Of a DNA stretch of 64,000 nt, positions 56,205 through 64,000 are shown piece by piece. Origin of the DNA: Aricia agestis (taxonomy: Eukaryota; Arthropoda; Insecta; Lepidoptera; Lycaenidae); contig NC_056419.1 in the NCBI RefSeq assembly GCF_905147365.1, positions 4,843,501 through 4,907,500 on the forward strand, in the 5' to 3' direction. The stretch's first letter is position 1; each line of letters opens with the position of its first letter. The translations under genes and the position numbers were made by a program. The notes under the pieces were generated by a model. It saw only the letters and a list, made by a program, of their open reading frames with translations. It was not told the origin of the DNA and searched no databases.

Positions 56205-56385
56205 CGTGACGCGAGCGTCTCGCCGGGCAGCGTGACGACGGGCGTGCCGGTCCATAGTATATCCATGCTGGTTGTGTGACCGTTGCACAGCGGTGTGTCG
56301 AGGCACACGTCAGCCAGCTGCCCTCGTCTCACGTGCTCCTCTTTGGCCGCCACATTGGAGAATATTATGCGGCCGGGTGGGAGAC
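56205..56385 (-). CDS. Ogt: Ogt exon F: catalytic C-lobe
   Basis: 181 bp, acceptor TTGCAG, donor GTAAGTG. Reads GLPPGRIIFSNVAAKEEHV, RRGQLADVCLDTPLCNGHTT, SMDILWTGTPVVTLPGETLA. The KEEH lysine corresponds to the UDP-contacting lysine of human OGT, and the NGHTT and PGETLASR segments line the nucleotide pocket. All are intact, so a working enzyme is expected. Confidence 0.96.
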
Positions 56386-56465
56386 CTGCAATAATAATTA
56401 CAATTAATTTGGTGCAGATGCATCTTACATGCAGTTGCAGGATGGTTTCGACGCAGTCTCAGAAA

Positions 56466-56619
56466 GGGCCGCGCCACACCGGAATGGCAGCGGCGAGGTG
56501 AGCACTTTCAGTGTCATATGATTTTAAACTTTATCTTCATTATTGTAGTACGTAGTATCGCTTGAGAAGTCTGCGGCCGCCCGTGGCTTCGCCGCTGCCA
56601 TTCCGGTGTAGCGCGGCCC
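56466..56619. mobile_element. MITE family M2, complete, 154 bp
   Basis: Ends GGGCCGCGCCACACCGGAAT and its near-complement (attccggtgtagcgcggccc), with 'ggcagcggcga' continuing the arm. Relatives at 8234 and 50447. Confidence 0.85.
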
Positions 56620-56630
56620 TAAGGGCTATA

Positions 56631-56724
56631 AGGGAGATCCCAGACGACAGACTTTTTGTGCGATCGAGTCTGTATGGGCGCCGCAGACTCGATCGCACAA
56701 AAAGTCTGTCGTCTGCGATCTCCC
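56631..56724. mobile_element. Hairpin element, about 94 bp
   Basis: AGGGAGATC, then ACGACAGACTTTTTGTGCGA and TCGAGTCTG pair with the exact complement on the right, with a small bulge near the ends. Confidence 0.85.
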
Positions 56725-56891
56725 TAACTCACCGGGACGCAACCGCGACGTAGCCAGCGACGTTACCATGGCAACGTCCAAGCAACGTCTGGCGTCTCTA
56801 CGTCACCGCAAAGCGCTGTTTTTTTTTCAGTTTAAAAACATGAGACATGGCAATGTCCCTGGCTACGTCGCGATGGCGTCCCGGTGAGTTA
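56725..56891. mobile_element. TA-flanked MITE, 167 bp
   Basis: 46-bp inverted ends beginning TAACTCACCGGGACGC and including GCGACGTAGCCAG. TA at each side. It starts at the next base after the hairpin before it. Confidence 0.85.
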
Positions 56892-57254
56892 TAGCTCTAA
56901 ACGGAACATAAATATACTATTTAAAATTTGTATTCACATAAAATGTCAACCCTACGACGGTCGCATTCTTATCGGTCAAAACTAAAATTATTGGTAAGAA
57001 CATAAATCTTAGAGAGAGGTAAATCCAATTTGACGACGTTTGCAACAAACAACTATTTCACTTGGTACCAATAGTAATTTTGGACTCTGAGACAAACTAC
57101 TTACAACACAAGGGGTGTTGTCTTCCTGTCTTCACCAACTACCTTCCAAATCTAGGTAATTACTGGAGTGTATTTTGACATACGTATTGTACGCCTCCAC
57201 CTTGTCTACCTACTTTTCAGTCTATGATCCCGACTGTCCAATATCAACACTTAC

Positions 57255-57468
57255 CCAGCTGCTGAGCCGTCGACTGCAAGTTGGGTTCACCCACAGCTGG
57301 GAACCGGAGCAGCCACAGCACGGAGTTGGGCACGTGCTTCAGTATGTGCACCCACATGTGCAGAGTCAGCGGGTCGATCTTGTACAGCTGGTTGAAGTTG
57401 CAGTACACCACCGCGTCGTCCGGCAGCCCGTATTGCTGGCGGGTTGTGATCACGATGGATTGTGGTAC
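57255..57468 (-). CDS. Ogt: Ogt exon E: start of catalytic C-lobe
   Basis: 214 bp, acceptor CCCCAG, donor GTAAGTG. Reads VPQSIVITTRQQYGLPDDAV, VYCNFNQLYKIDPLTLHMWV, HILKHVPNSVLWLLRFPAVG, EPNLQSTAQQLG. The FNQLYKIDP and SVLWLLRFPAVGE segments are hallmarks of OGT/SPINDLY glycosyltransferases (GT41). Confidence 0.96.
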
Positions 57469-57532
57469 CTGGGGAAGGAAATTGAGTTAGTAAATAGGTT
57501 GTTTAAAACTTAACATTGGTTGCAACAGTAAT

Positions 57533-57818
57533 ATCTATGGACGCTTCACACCACGTCAGTCTGGCCCCGTGCTAGGTACCTGAAGGACTTGTGTTACAGG
57601 ACTTACAGGTACCAGACAACGGAAATATATTTAATACTTTTATACTATACTTACATATTATATTTAAGGTTTTTATTATATCATATACATATTTAATTAA
57701 TACACGTCCAGACCCGGGAACATTGAAAACTTTTTGTTCCGTCGGCGGGATTCGAACTCGCGACCGGCTGCGGCTGCGGTGAGCTGCCACACACTCAACC
57801 AATTGAGCCACAGTGCAC
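57533..57818 (-). mobile_element. SINE-2 in an Ogt intron
   Basis: Tail 'acgcttcacaccacgtcag' at the left, with a small local duplication ('acaggacttacaggtacc'). The head's B box is 'gggattcgaactcgcgac', now mutated. Same orientation as Ogt. Confidence 0.82.
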
Positions 57819-57946
57819 TCTATTATAAAATAGATCGACAAAAGGAGCAATAGTCGATTTTAGGTATCTTTATTTTGGTGAGGTACGAACGGAACGAATG
57901 CGTACCGACGGCCACACGTTATAGGTGGTTAATTTGAAAGTATTAT

Positions 57947-58003
57947 AGTGCTTGTCCATTGATACTGGCGCCAGCTACTCTATCAATGTAAACAAGCACT
58001 AAT
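57947..58003. repeat. Short hairpin element
   Basis: 'tagtgcttgt' and 'cattgata' on the left pair with 'tatcaatg' and 'acaagcacta' on the right, with a palindromic TGGCGCCA near the middle. Confidence 0.6.
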
Positions 58004-58089
58004 TCTACTACCTACCTACCTACCTACTAAAGTTCAGCGCTACTAAATAGTTTTATTAAGATATTTAAATAAAATCAAACTATAATTAC

Positions 58090-58167
58090 CTCTTCGCCAG
58101 TAGCAGCCTTGTTGTTAGTTTGTGTCGTCGCCAATCCGTTCTGTAGTATCACTCCATTCACCGAAGT
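58090..58167 (-). CDS. Ogt: Ogt exon D: 26-codon exon
   Basis: 78 bp, acceptor TTACAG, donor GTAATT, phase 0 on both sides. Reads TSVNGVILQNGLATTQTNNK and AATGEE. It matches the conserved NGLATTQ.NNKAATGEE segment between the intervening domain and the C-lobe. Too short to show as a long ORF. Skipping it would keep the frame. Confidence 0.95.
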
Positions 58168-58981
58168 CTGTAATTAATATCAATTTAGTCGTAATTTGAT
58201 AAAGGCAAATGACAGTTGGGATTTTGTTATGCCGGCTTTACATCTTGAACAATTGGCAATTATTAGAGCGAAGCAATATTGTTCCATTGTTGCATTTTCA
58301 CAAACTGCTACGTTTCACATTCTTATGTCACGGTAATGTGCTTAATATTTTAATTGTATGCCATATTCAATGAGTTTAGTTGTGACGCGAATTTTGAACG
58401 GATTTACGAAGAAGAAACAAAAACATTGAAGACGAAGAAAAGACGAATGCAACTTTGAAACGCTTTAATAATAATGAATCATCTAAAATTGTATTGGATA
58501 ATACTTAAATAACTACTTAGTAAAGTATTAAAGTACGATTAAAGTATTAAAGTGCGATGATGTACAATTGGCCATCTTGGAACAACGTATAGAGGCGACA
58601 TTATGTTCATGATTAATGGTGTACATTGTACAAAACTATGTAAAGTAATTTGTGTAAACATCCCAGCTGTCTGGGAATTTTTAGTGGAAACGCTCGGTGA
58701 ATAAATTGAATTTAAAGTTTTCGGGTTTTGTTACTCTCCAGGCGACAATAATTGAATATTATGAGCATAAAACTTATTTACAGTAAATACGAATATTTAC
58801 CGTTTTCATAAATTTTTTAATCTTTGCTTATTTCAGTGAATGAATTACTAAACTCATGAACTTTAATAAAATTACGAGAAAAAGAACATAAATCACTTTT
58901 TAATAAGTATTGGACATCATAAAATATTAACAAATGTAATTTCAGAGTTCATAGACTAAAGCAATATAGAAAGGTACATAC
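58168..58981 (-). other. Ogt intron between exons C and D
   Basis: GTATGT...TTACAG, 814 bp. 'gccggctttacatcttgaac' near 58230 and 'ggccatcttggaacaac' near 58572 are weakly complementary and may be ends of an old element. Otherwise nothing recognised. Confidence 0.8.
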
Positions 58982-60623
58982 CTGAACTTGTCCAGAAGCA
59001 ATCATAGTTTCAATAGGCGTAGTCGTCGGTAGCTCTGCGACCTTGAGGGAAATTTCCACTGGTCTCGCAGCCCTGACAATCTCCTTTATTTCCTTAATGT
59101 CTGTGTTCTCGACCAGGGGTGACAAATCGGTGGCATTTATGACCGCCACATTATCCGCTAGGCTGCCCAAGTTGTTGTGGGATTTGATCTTGTCACTAAG
59201 AATCAGTCTCTCTTGTAGATGCGGGAACATTTGCTTGTGATCACCAACGAAGTACGTGTGAGGCATATACGCGAGTTTCTCGCTATACTGGCTGGCCAGT
59301 TCCAGGGGTGATGTCACAGCATCAGTGATCAAATAGTCCATGTAGCTCGCTCCGCTAGTTCCTGGGTAGCCCAACCACATAACTTGGACAGGAGCGGGTC
59401 GCAGCGCGAAGATTTCGTTCCTCGCTCCCTTGGTGTACCCATTCATGTTGACCAGAATGTGAATTCCGTCAGAATAGATCTTATCGGCCGCTTTGCCGTT
59501 GCACGGAATTTGGGAGAGATCGATGAAATGTTCGGCCTCTCTCGCGATTTTAGATCTGAAGGTCGTGCCATCGTCTGGGCTTAGAGCGTAGCAGAAGATC
59601 TCGACTTTGCTGTGATCGTGTAGTCCAGGGACGGACTGCATCAGATGGGAGGTGGGATGGTTACCGAAGTCGCTACTGACGTAACCGATACGCAGGCGGC
59701 CGTTGATATCACGTGGGAACTTGTAAGCAGGTTTGTGGAGTACTTGGACCTTCTCCAAGCAGAGATTGGCGTGACGCGCGGCTATAGCCTTTCTGAACTC
59801 ATGCGTCAGAGGATACAACATCGAATGATGAGGATGGACCGATGGGAGCCTATTCTTCTCTAACTGTTCAGCTACTATGCTTACTAGCTTCTTCATTCTC
59901 GCCTCATAATCAGTCCAGTCGCAAACAATTTGCAGACAATGCGCTAAGTTACAGTACGCGTCTGGGAAGTCAGGTTTCAGCTTCAAAGCTGTCCTATACG
60001 ACTGTATAGCTTCTGGAATGTTCCCTGAGTCCTTGTGAATACTAGCCAGATTGCTGTGAGCATCAGCGAATGCTGGGTTTATTTGGATTGCTCGTGTATA
60101 GCACTGCAATGCGCCAGCTACATCTTGCATTTCCTTCAATGTATTTCCCATGTTGCTGTACGCATCAGCAAAAGTGGGCTGGATGCGGATAGCCTCCTTA
60201 TAATGCATGAGGGCTTCATTGAGTTTTCCCTGCTGTTGTAAAACTGACGCCAGATTGCTATGCGCCGCTGCGAACTCTGGGAACACTTCTAGTGCCTTCA
60301 GATAGAGTCGCGTTGCTTCCTCAATGTAGCCTTGCTCGCGTTTGATGTTAGCGAGATTGTTGAGAGAATCGGCATGGGAGGGGCAGAGCCTCAAAGCCGT
60401 GTTATAGCATTCCTCTGCGTCTGCTACTTGGCCCTTCTCTTTTAACGCATTGGCGAGGTTACAATACGCATCTGGGAAATTTGGTTGCAGTTCTATGGCC
60501 CGCCTGTACGTATCTATGGCCAGGTCGATCAGGCCTTGTTCGTAGTACACGCATGCTAAATTGCCGTGTACTACCGCGTTGTTGGGCGAGAGATTCAGTG
60601 CACGTAAGTACGCCGCCACCGCT
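58982..60623 (-). CDS. Ogt: Ogt exon C: TPR array and catalytic N-lobe of O-GlcNAc transferase
   Basis: The largest exon, 1,642 bp, acceptor CCTCTAG, donor GTATGT. OGT adds O-linked GlcNAc from UDP-GlcNAc to Ser/Thr of nuclear and cytoplasmic proteins. The exon completes one TPR and encodes six further 34-residue TPRs, from AVVHGNLACVYYEQGLIDLA to SNLASIHKDSGNIPEA, then a partial repeat (AYCNLAHCLQIVCDW). These bind substrates and partners. Next come HPHHSMLYPL and the N-lobe with SSDFGNHPTSHLMQS, whose first His corresponds to human His498. CYALSPDDGT, LVNMNGYTKGARNE and YMPHTYFVGDH follow. The last about 90 residues (from LQERLILSDKIK to IASGQVQ) are the variable intervening domain. With the other seven exons it gives 881 codons in one frame; about four TPRs and the N-terminus are outside the window. 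Drosophila calls the gene sxc. Repeats and catalytic motifs are intact. Confidence 0.98.
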
Positions 60624-60879
60624 CTAGAGGACAAATGAATCTTGTTAAATAATAACATGTATAAAATGATTTACAATTATAAATACCTAAGTATATTTCA
60701 AAAATTTATCCATACTTATACTTGACACTTGAACCACTTCACTGTTTTTATAAAATTTGGTATGGAGATATTTTAAGTAATGGAAAGAATTACATATAGG
60801 ATAATTTTTACTGCACAAAGGAGTTGTGGGCAAAATGTAGTCACTTAATTTTAAAATGTTACACTTTTAATATTCTTAC
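60624..60879 (-). other. Ogt intron between exons B and C
   Basis: GTAAGA...CTCTAG, 256 bp. Its middle (60720-60840: 'aatttggtatggagatat', 'aaaggagttgtgggc') is a worn Helitron-like repeat. Confidence 0.85.
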
Positions 60880-61076
60880 CTATCAAAAATCCTAGCCTCC
60901 TTGAGTACATTCCCCAAATTGATGTAAGCGTCCAAGAAATTCGGATCCAAAGCCACGGCCTTCTCAAAGTGATGGATCGCCAGCCAGATTTCACTTTGCG
61001 CGTTGAACACGCATCCTAAATTACTCCATGCCACTGCAAAGTCAGGCCTCGTTTCGATAGCCTTCAAATAACAAGC
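60880..61076 (-). CDS. Ogt: Ogt exon B: TPR repeats
   Basis: 197 bp, acceptor TGTGTAG, donor GTAAGA. Reads ACYLKAIETRPDFAVAWSNL, GCVFNAQSEIWLAIHHFEKA, VALDPNFLDAYINLGNVLKE, ARIFDR: one and a half TPRs on each side of a complete one. The final Arg codon is split with exon C. NAQSEIW has Ser where most OGTs I know have Gly. Confidence 0.96.
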
Positions 61077-61347
61077 CTACACACACAAAAGGGAACATGT
61101 TAGACACCGTACCAGAACGCATTTTACATTGATGACTGAGGTGTGATTACGCCAAAGAGATTGCTCGAACGCCTTGCGTGATGTCTGGTCGGAAGTCGGA
61201 ACCACACACCAAACAATTACGATAGAAACAGTACGCAGATTGCTCCCTACGACGAGACTACGCCGAAAGCGACAAACATCAGTAGGAAATGCAAACGTAA
61301 AATCCAAAAACAATCCAACCGACCCCCCTACAAACCCCTTACTAACC

Positions 61348-61648
61348 ATAAAGTTATTATACCTAGCGGAATAGAGCAACAATCTCGAGCTGTCAAACGA
61401 AACCGAATTGGTTTCATCTGTGTGTAAAAATATGTGTACGTATACACTTACACAAGCAAGATTGAACATGACTTCTATGAGATTAACGTATTATGAGAGT
61501 CAACGTGCGGCACGTGCCGACTGAACGTCAAAAAAGAGTGCTGCTGTCATGTATCACACGTCTCCTTTTACCACGCAGTGTAACTGATAATGACATCTCT
61601 CTTGCTCAGGCCTTTGTTTCTCTATTCCGCTAGGTATATTAACTTTAT
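61348..61648. mobile_element. MITE, 301 bp, in an Ogt intron
   Basis: Ends ATAAAGTTATTATACCTAGC then GGAATAGAG, and the near-exact complement at the right. Outside both ends lies a similar 'ccccctaca.accccttac' phrase in the same direction, as if the target was a repeat or was duplicated. Confidence 0.75.
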
Positions 61649-61907
61649 GTTACTAACCCCCTACATACCCCTTACGAACTACGTTTCCACTTCCTAACCG
61701 ATGGTGGAATGGTCACAATGAAATAGTGCTCGCGTTGTCCAATAAACCTGTTCATAATCTTGCAAACCTGCATACACTTTACCTGCGGGATTCGTCGTCA
61801 GCTAGGGTACCCTTACAGCACCGCCCACCTACTCTTACCAGTACACCTTGTGAAAATATAACAGAATTAGTTGATTTTGAGTCAAACTAGTTCGGCCGAT
61901 ATATTGC

Positions 61908-62209
61908 AACCTAGCGGGCCCGACGGACGTTGTCATATTCAAAATGTCATTGTGAGGTTACGTCATTTGCAATAATTCTATTCGTTGGCAAACTATTCTT
62001 AGAATTTCTAACTTTCCACGTAATTTGTTTAATTTTTCTCTCCGTAATAAGAACCATTCTATAAAAAGAATTAGCGAAATCGGTTCGGCTGTTCTCAATA
62101 TTAACGATGATCAACAAATTCAGCGAACAATGTTTATGGTTCCGTAGCCAAATGGCACAAAAACGGAACTCCTATTTAGATTAGGATCGACGCTCGGGAC
62201 CCGCTAGTT
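61908..62209. mobile_element. Repeat with CTAGCGGG ends
   Basis: 'caacctagcgggcccgacgg' at the left and 'ctcgggacccgctagttg' at the right form an imperfect inverted repeat. The interior includes 'cattgtgaggttacgtc'. Confidence 0.55.
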
Positions 62210-62361
62210 GAATGAAATAAACTACTTGATACTAGTGATGCTATCGTCGTGTTAACTACAAGCGCAAGAAATCGAATGGGGGCTACCAGGATCCCTTGTA
62301 TAGGTATTATCATGCCTCGTGTACATATTACTCATTCGAGTACTCCCTCTTTAGACATATA

Positions 62362-62467
62362 ATCTTTCGCACAACGTTTTAACTTGTAATTCCGCATTTC
62401 GCTCTAACATTTCCGTTATTTTTCGCATAAATATTCGCAGTGTTGAAGCAACGTTGTGCGGAAGATA
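62362..62467. mobile_element. Short hairpin MITE, 106 bp
   Basis: 'atctttcgcacaacgtt' pairs with 'aacgttgtgcggaagat' at the other end. Confidence 0.65.
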
Positions 62468-62886
62468 GAAACAAGTTACGCTCAGTAGCCACAAAATCAA
62501 CTTTGTGACTTGGACAAGTCAGAAACCATCCGATTTATCCGTTAATGGTTTAAACATGCTGTAGCACAATATAAATAATATACAGTAGACCATCATGGTA
62601 CTAGATTACTCAAATTGGGCACGCACACACAAGCACATTATCAGATAACTTGAAGTTGCAAATATAACACACGCGTAAAACTTGTCAACATTTTCAAGGA
62701 CAATACTCTATATTATTTTCATCGCTACAGCGGCCAAGTTGAAACCACTAGAAAATTTACGCCAAAATTACGCAATTGCATTACGCTGACAAAATAGAGA
62801 GTACTCGAATCGGATGCAAGTCAAAGCCAACAATAAATGAATCCTGTTAGCCCGCAGCAAACCAGATAGCTGGGAGCAACGTTTAC

Positions 62887-62955
62887 CTTGGCCTCGTCGA
62901 GCCGTCCCAGAGCTTTGAGCAAATTGCCCAAGTCGCTCCTGACACAGTACAGCTC
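62887..62955 (-). CDS. Ogt: Ogt exon A: TPR, first exon visible
   Basis: 69 bp, acceptor TTGCAG, donor GTAAAC, phase 0 on both sides. Reads ELYCVRSDLGNLLKALGRLD then EAK, part of a TPR that corresponds to about residue 155-180 of vertebrate OGT. Exons for the first four TPRs and the start codon lie to the right of the window. Confidence 0.95.
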
Positions 62956-64000
62956 CTGCAACAAAATCAAATTACTGGATGCGCCGTTTCCGTTGGAATA
63001 TTACGGCTTTGTACAACAGTACTTTGTACATTATGAGTTATGAGAATTTATATTGGATGGAAATTTCTATCTTTGCAATGTTATGTTATAGCTGTAAACC
63101 CTATTTATATGAAAAATACCTATGAAAAATACCGTATTTATTCTGAAGAGTTATGAGAATTTATATTGGAAGGTAATTTCTATCTTTGCAATGTTTTTTA
63201 TAGCTGGAAACCTTATTTATTCTGAAAAACATCAGGTAGATTTTAACTTTTGTTCTATTACTATCAAAGAGATCTAGGCTGTATACAGACATTACAATAA
63301 TTATAGTAATACAATGTTTGTGCTTGCCTCTCAATTTATGTTTTTAACGTATTGGACAAGGGCAAAACGAAGCATGACGAAGCTAATTCTTCCTTAGCGG
63401 GAAGCTCTAATCTGTATAATACAGTGGTCCCCAACCTATTTTTCAAACGGGCCACAAACATGTTTTGGTCTTGCGGGCCGCAACAAAAATTTTTAGGGTT
63501 AAAAAATGACGTTCTTCAAAAGTAATAATTTAAAAGGAACAAATTTTACGACTTTCATGACGACTTTACATTATTTTTGTCGGTGAGCGTGAATTTCAAA
63601 ATCGTTTAACATCATGCGGGCCACAGATACAGTCGGGTGCGGGCCGCGGGTTGGGGATAGCTGGTATAATAGGTAGAGAAAAACCGATAGTAATAGAGGT
63701 ATAGAACAAGGCTCGCGTTGGTGGCCTGAATATTTGCAAAGTGGCAAAATTAAATAATAATTGTTAAAATCCAAATCGTAAAGTAACTTTATTCAAAAAT
63801 AATTTCTTACTGTTAATTATTTAGGTACTATTTCAGCAGATTTATTGCCTATTTAAATATTGTAAATGTCAAACATACATTAATTAAGATTAATTAAACA
63901 TAAGAATGGAAATTTTGCACAACAAAACATACGCGAGTAACAAACGAGCGTTACAAAAGTTTCCATAACTAGAGACCGCTAACGTTGATTCAAGTTTGTA
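62956..64000 (-). other. Ogt intron upstream of exon A, incomplete
   Basis: Ends TTGCAG at exon A; the donor is outside the window. Two similar phrases ('gttatgagaatttatattgg') at about 63037 and 63149 show a local duplication of about 110 bp. It contains the hAT MITE at 63422. Confidence 0.75.
63422..63663 (+). mobile_element. hAT MITE, 242 bp (copy 2 of a pair)
   Basis: Ends CAGTGGTCCCCAACC and GGTTGGGGATAGCTG, flanked by a perfect 8-bp duplication GTATAATA (63414-63421 and 63664-63671). Same family as 735-967, here with intact target site. Confidence 0.88.

Larger units (their letters stand above)
56386..57254 (-). other. Ogt intron between exons E and F
   Basis: GTAAGT...TTGCAG. Mostly three adjacent inverted-repeat elements (56466-56891), then plain sequence. 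Confidence 0.85.
57469..58089 (-). other. Ogt intron between exons D and E
   Basis: GTAATT...CCCCAG. Holds a SINE-2 (57533-57818) and a small hairpin at 57947-58003. Confidence 0.85.
61077..62886 (-). other. Ogt intron between exons A and B
   Basis: GTAAAC...TGTGTAG, 1.8 kb. Contains three inverted-repeat elements (61348-61648, 61908-62209, 62362-62467). The 130-residue minus-strand ORF at 61077-61469 is intron sequence. Confidence 0.85.

Noticed and set aside
58949..58981. Extension of the Ogt exon C frame past its donor (VCTFLYCFSL, stop)
   Set aside because: A GTATGT donor at 58981 and the in-frame join to exon D (QVQ/TSVNG) show this is intron sequence.
61077..61469. 130-residue minus-strand ORF
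   Set aside because: Lies in the Ogt intron directly upstream of exon B and includes a MITE end.
61348..61648. Possible promoter or alternative first exon of Ogt in the A-B intron
   Set aside because: No supporting motifs beyond a MITE; the frame across exons A-B is continuous without it.

Overview
This is a 64 kb stretch of an insect nuclear genome, almost certainly a moth or butterfly (Lepidoptera). It is AT-rich and dense with repeats of kinds I know from Lepidoptera: tRNA-derived SINEs, short non-autonomous Helitrons ending in CTAG, hAT and TA-target snap-back MITEs, the 'aaccgactt' repeat, and R1/jockey-like LINE fragments. Only two protein-coding genes are supported, both on the minus strand. 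Nothing looks bacterial or viral.

Gene 1 (35217-38915) is an intronless 1,232-residue Toll-like receptor of the long-ectodomain class (18-wheeler/Toll-6/-7/-8 type). It has a signal peptide, two LRR blocks separated by cysteine-rich LRRCT/LRRNT caps, one transmembrane helix, a TIR domain and a cytoplasmic tail. Its leader carries two upstream ORFs and a third that overlaps the start codon. Its 3' UTR apparently contains a snap-back MITE.

Gene 2 is the O-GlcNAc transferase gene Ogt (Drosophila super sex combs). Eight exons (62887-62955 down to 52642-52801) join in frame, all through GT-AG introns, to 881 codons plus a stop. They hold about 9.5 TPRs and the complete catalytic domain; the N-terminal exons lie beyond the right edge. 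A repeat-poor tract (about 50520-52641) is probably its 3' UTR.

Layout: 1-10 kb, SINE, hAT and TA-type MITEs. 10.5-12.4 kb, a LINE split by a 1.2 kb hAT. 12.5-13.6 kb, a SINE cluster and a perfect 41-bp hairpin. 14.98-15.62 kb, an intact miniature LTR element (TRIM). 16.5-20.7 kb, more MITEs and an expanded 12-bp array. 21.4-24.6 kb, nested hAT, TA-type element and Helitrons. 27.6-29.4 kb, a snap-back MITE enlarged by three further insertions. 31.7-34.1 kb, quiet. 35-39.2 kb, Toll. 39.6-50.5 kb, SINEs, MITEs and a second copy of the 1.14 kb Helitron. 50.5-64 kb, Ogt with repeat-filled introns.

The two genes have no evident functional link; Toll simply lies about 14 kb past the 3' end of Ogt. 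I found no new protein system. The most unusual content is structural: a nested-insertion stack that can be dissected from its own palindromic partner arm, several long perfect hairpins, and near-identical inverted repeat pairs that bracket the Toll locus. All family assignments come from reading the sequence alone, with no database search.
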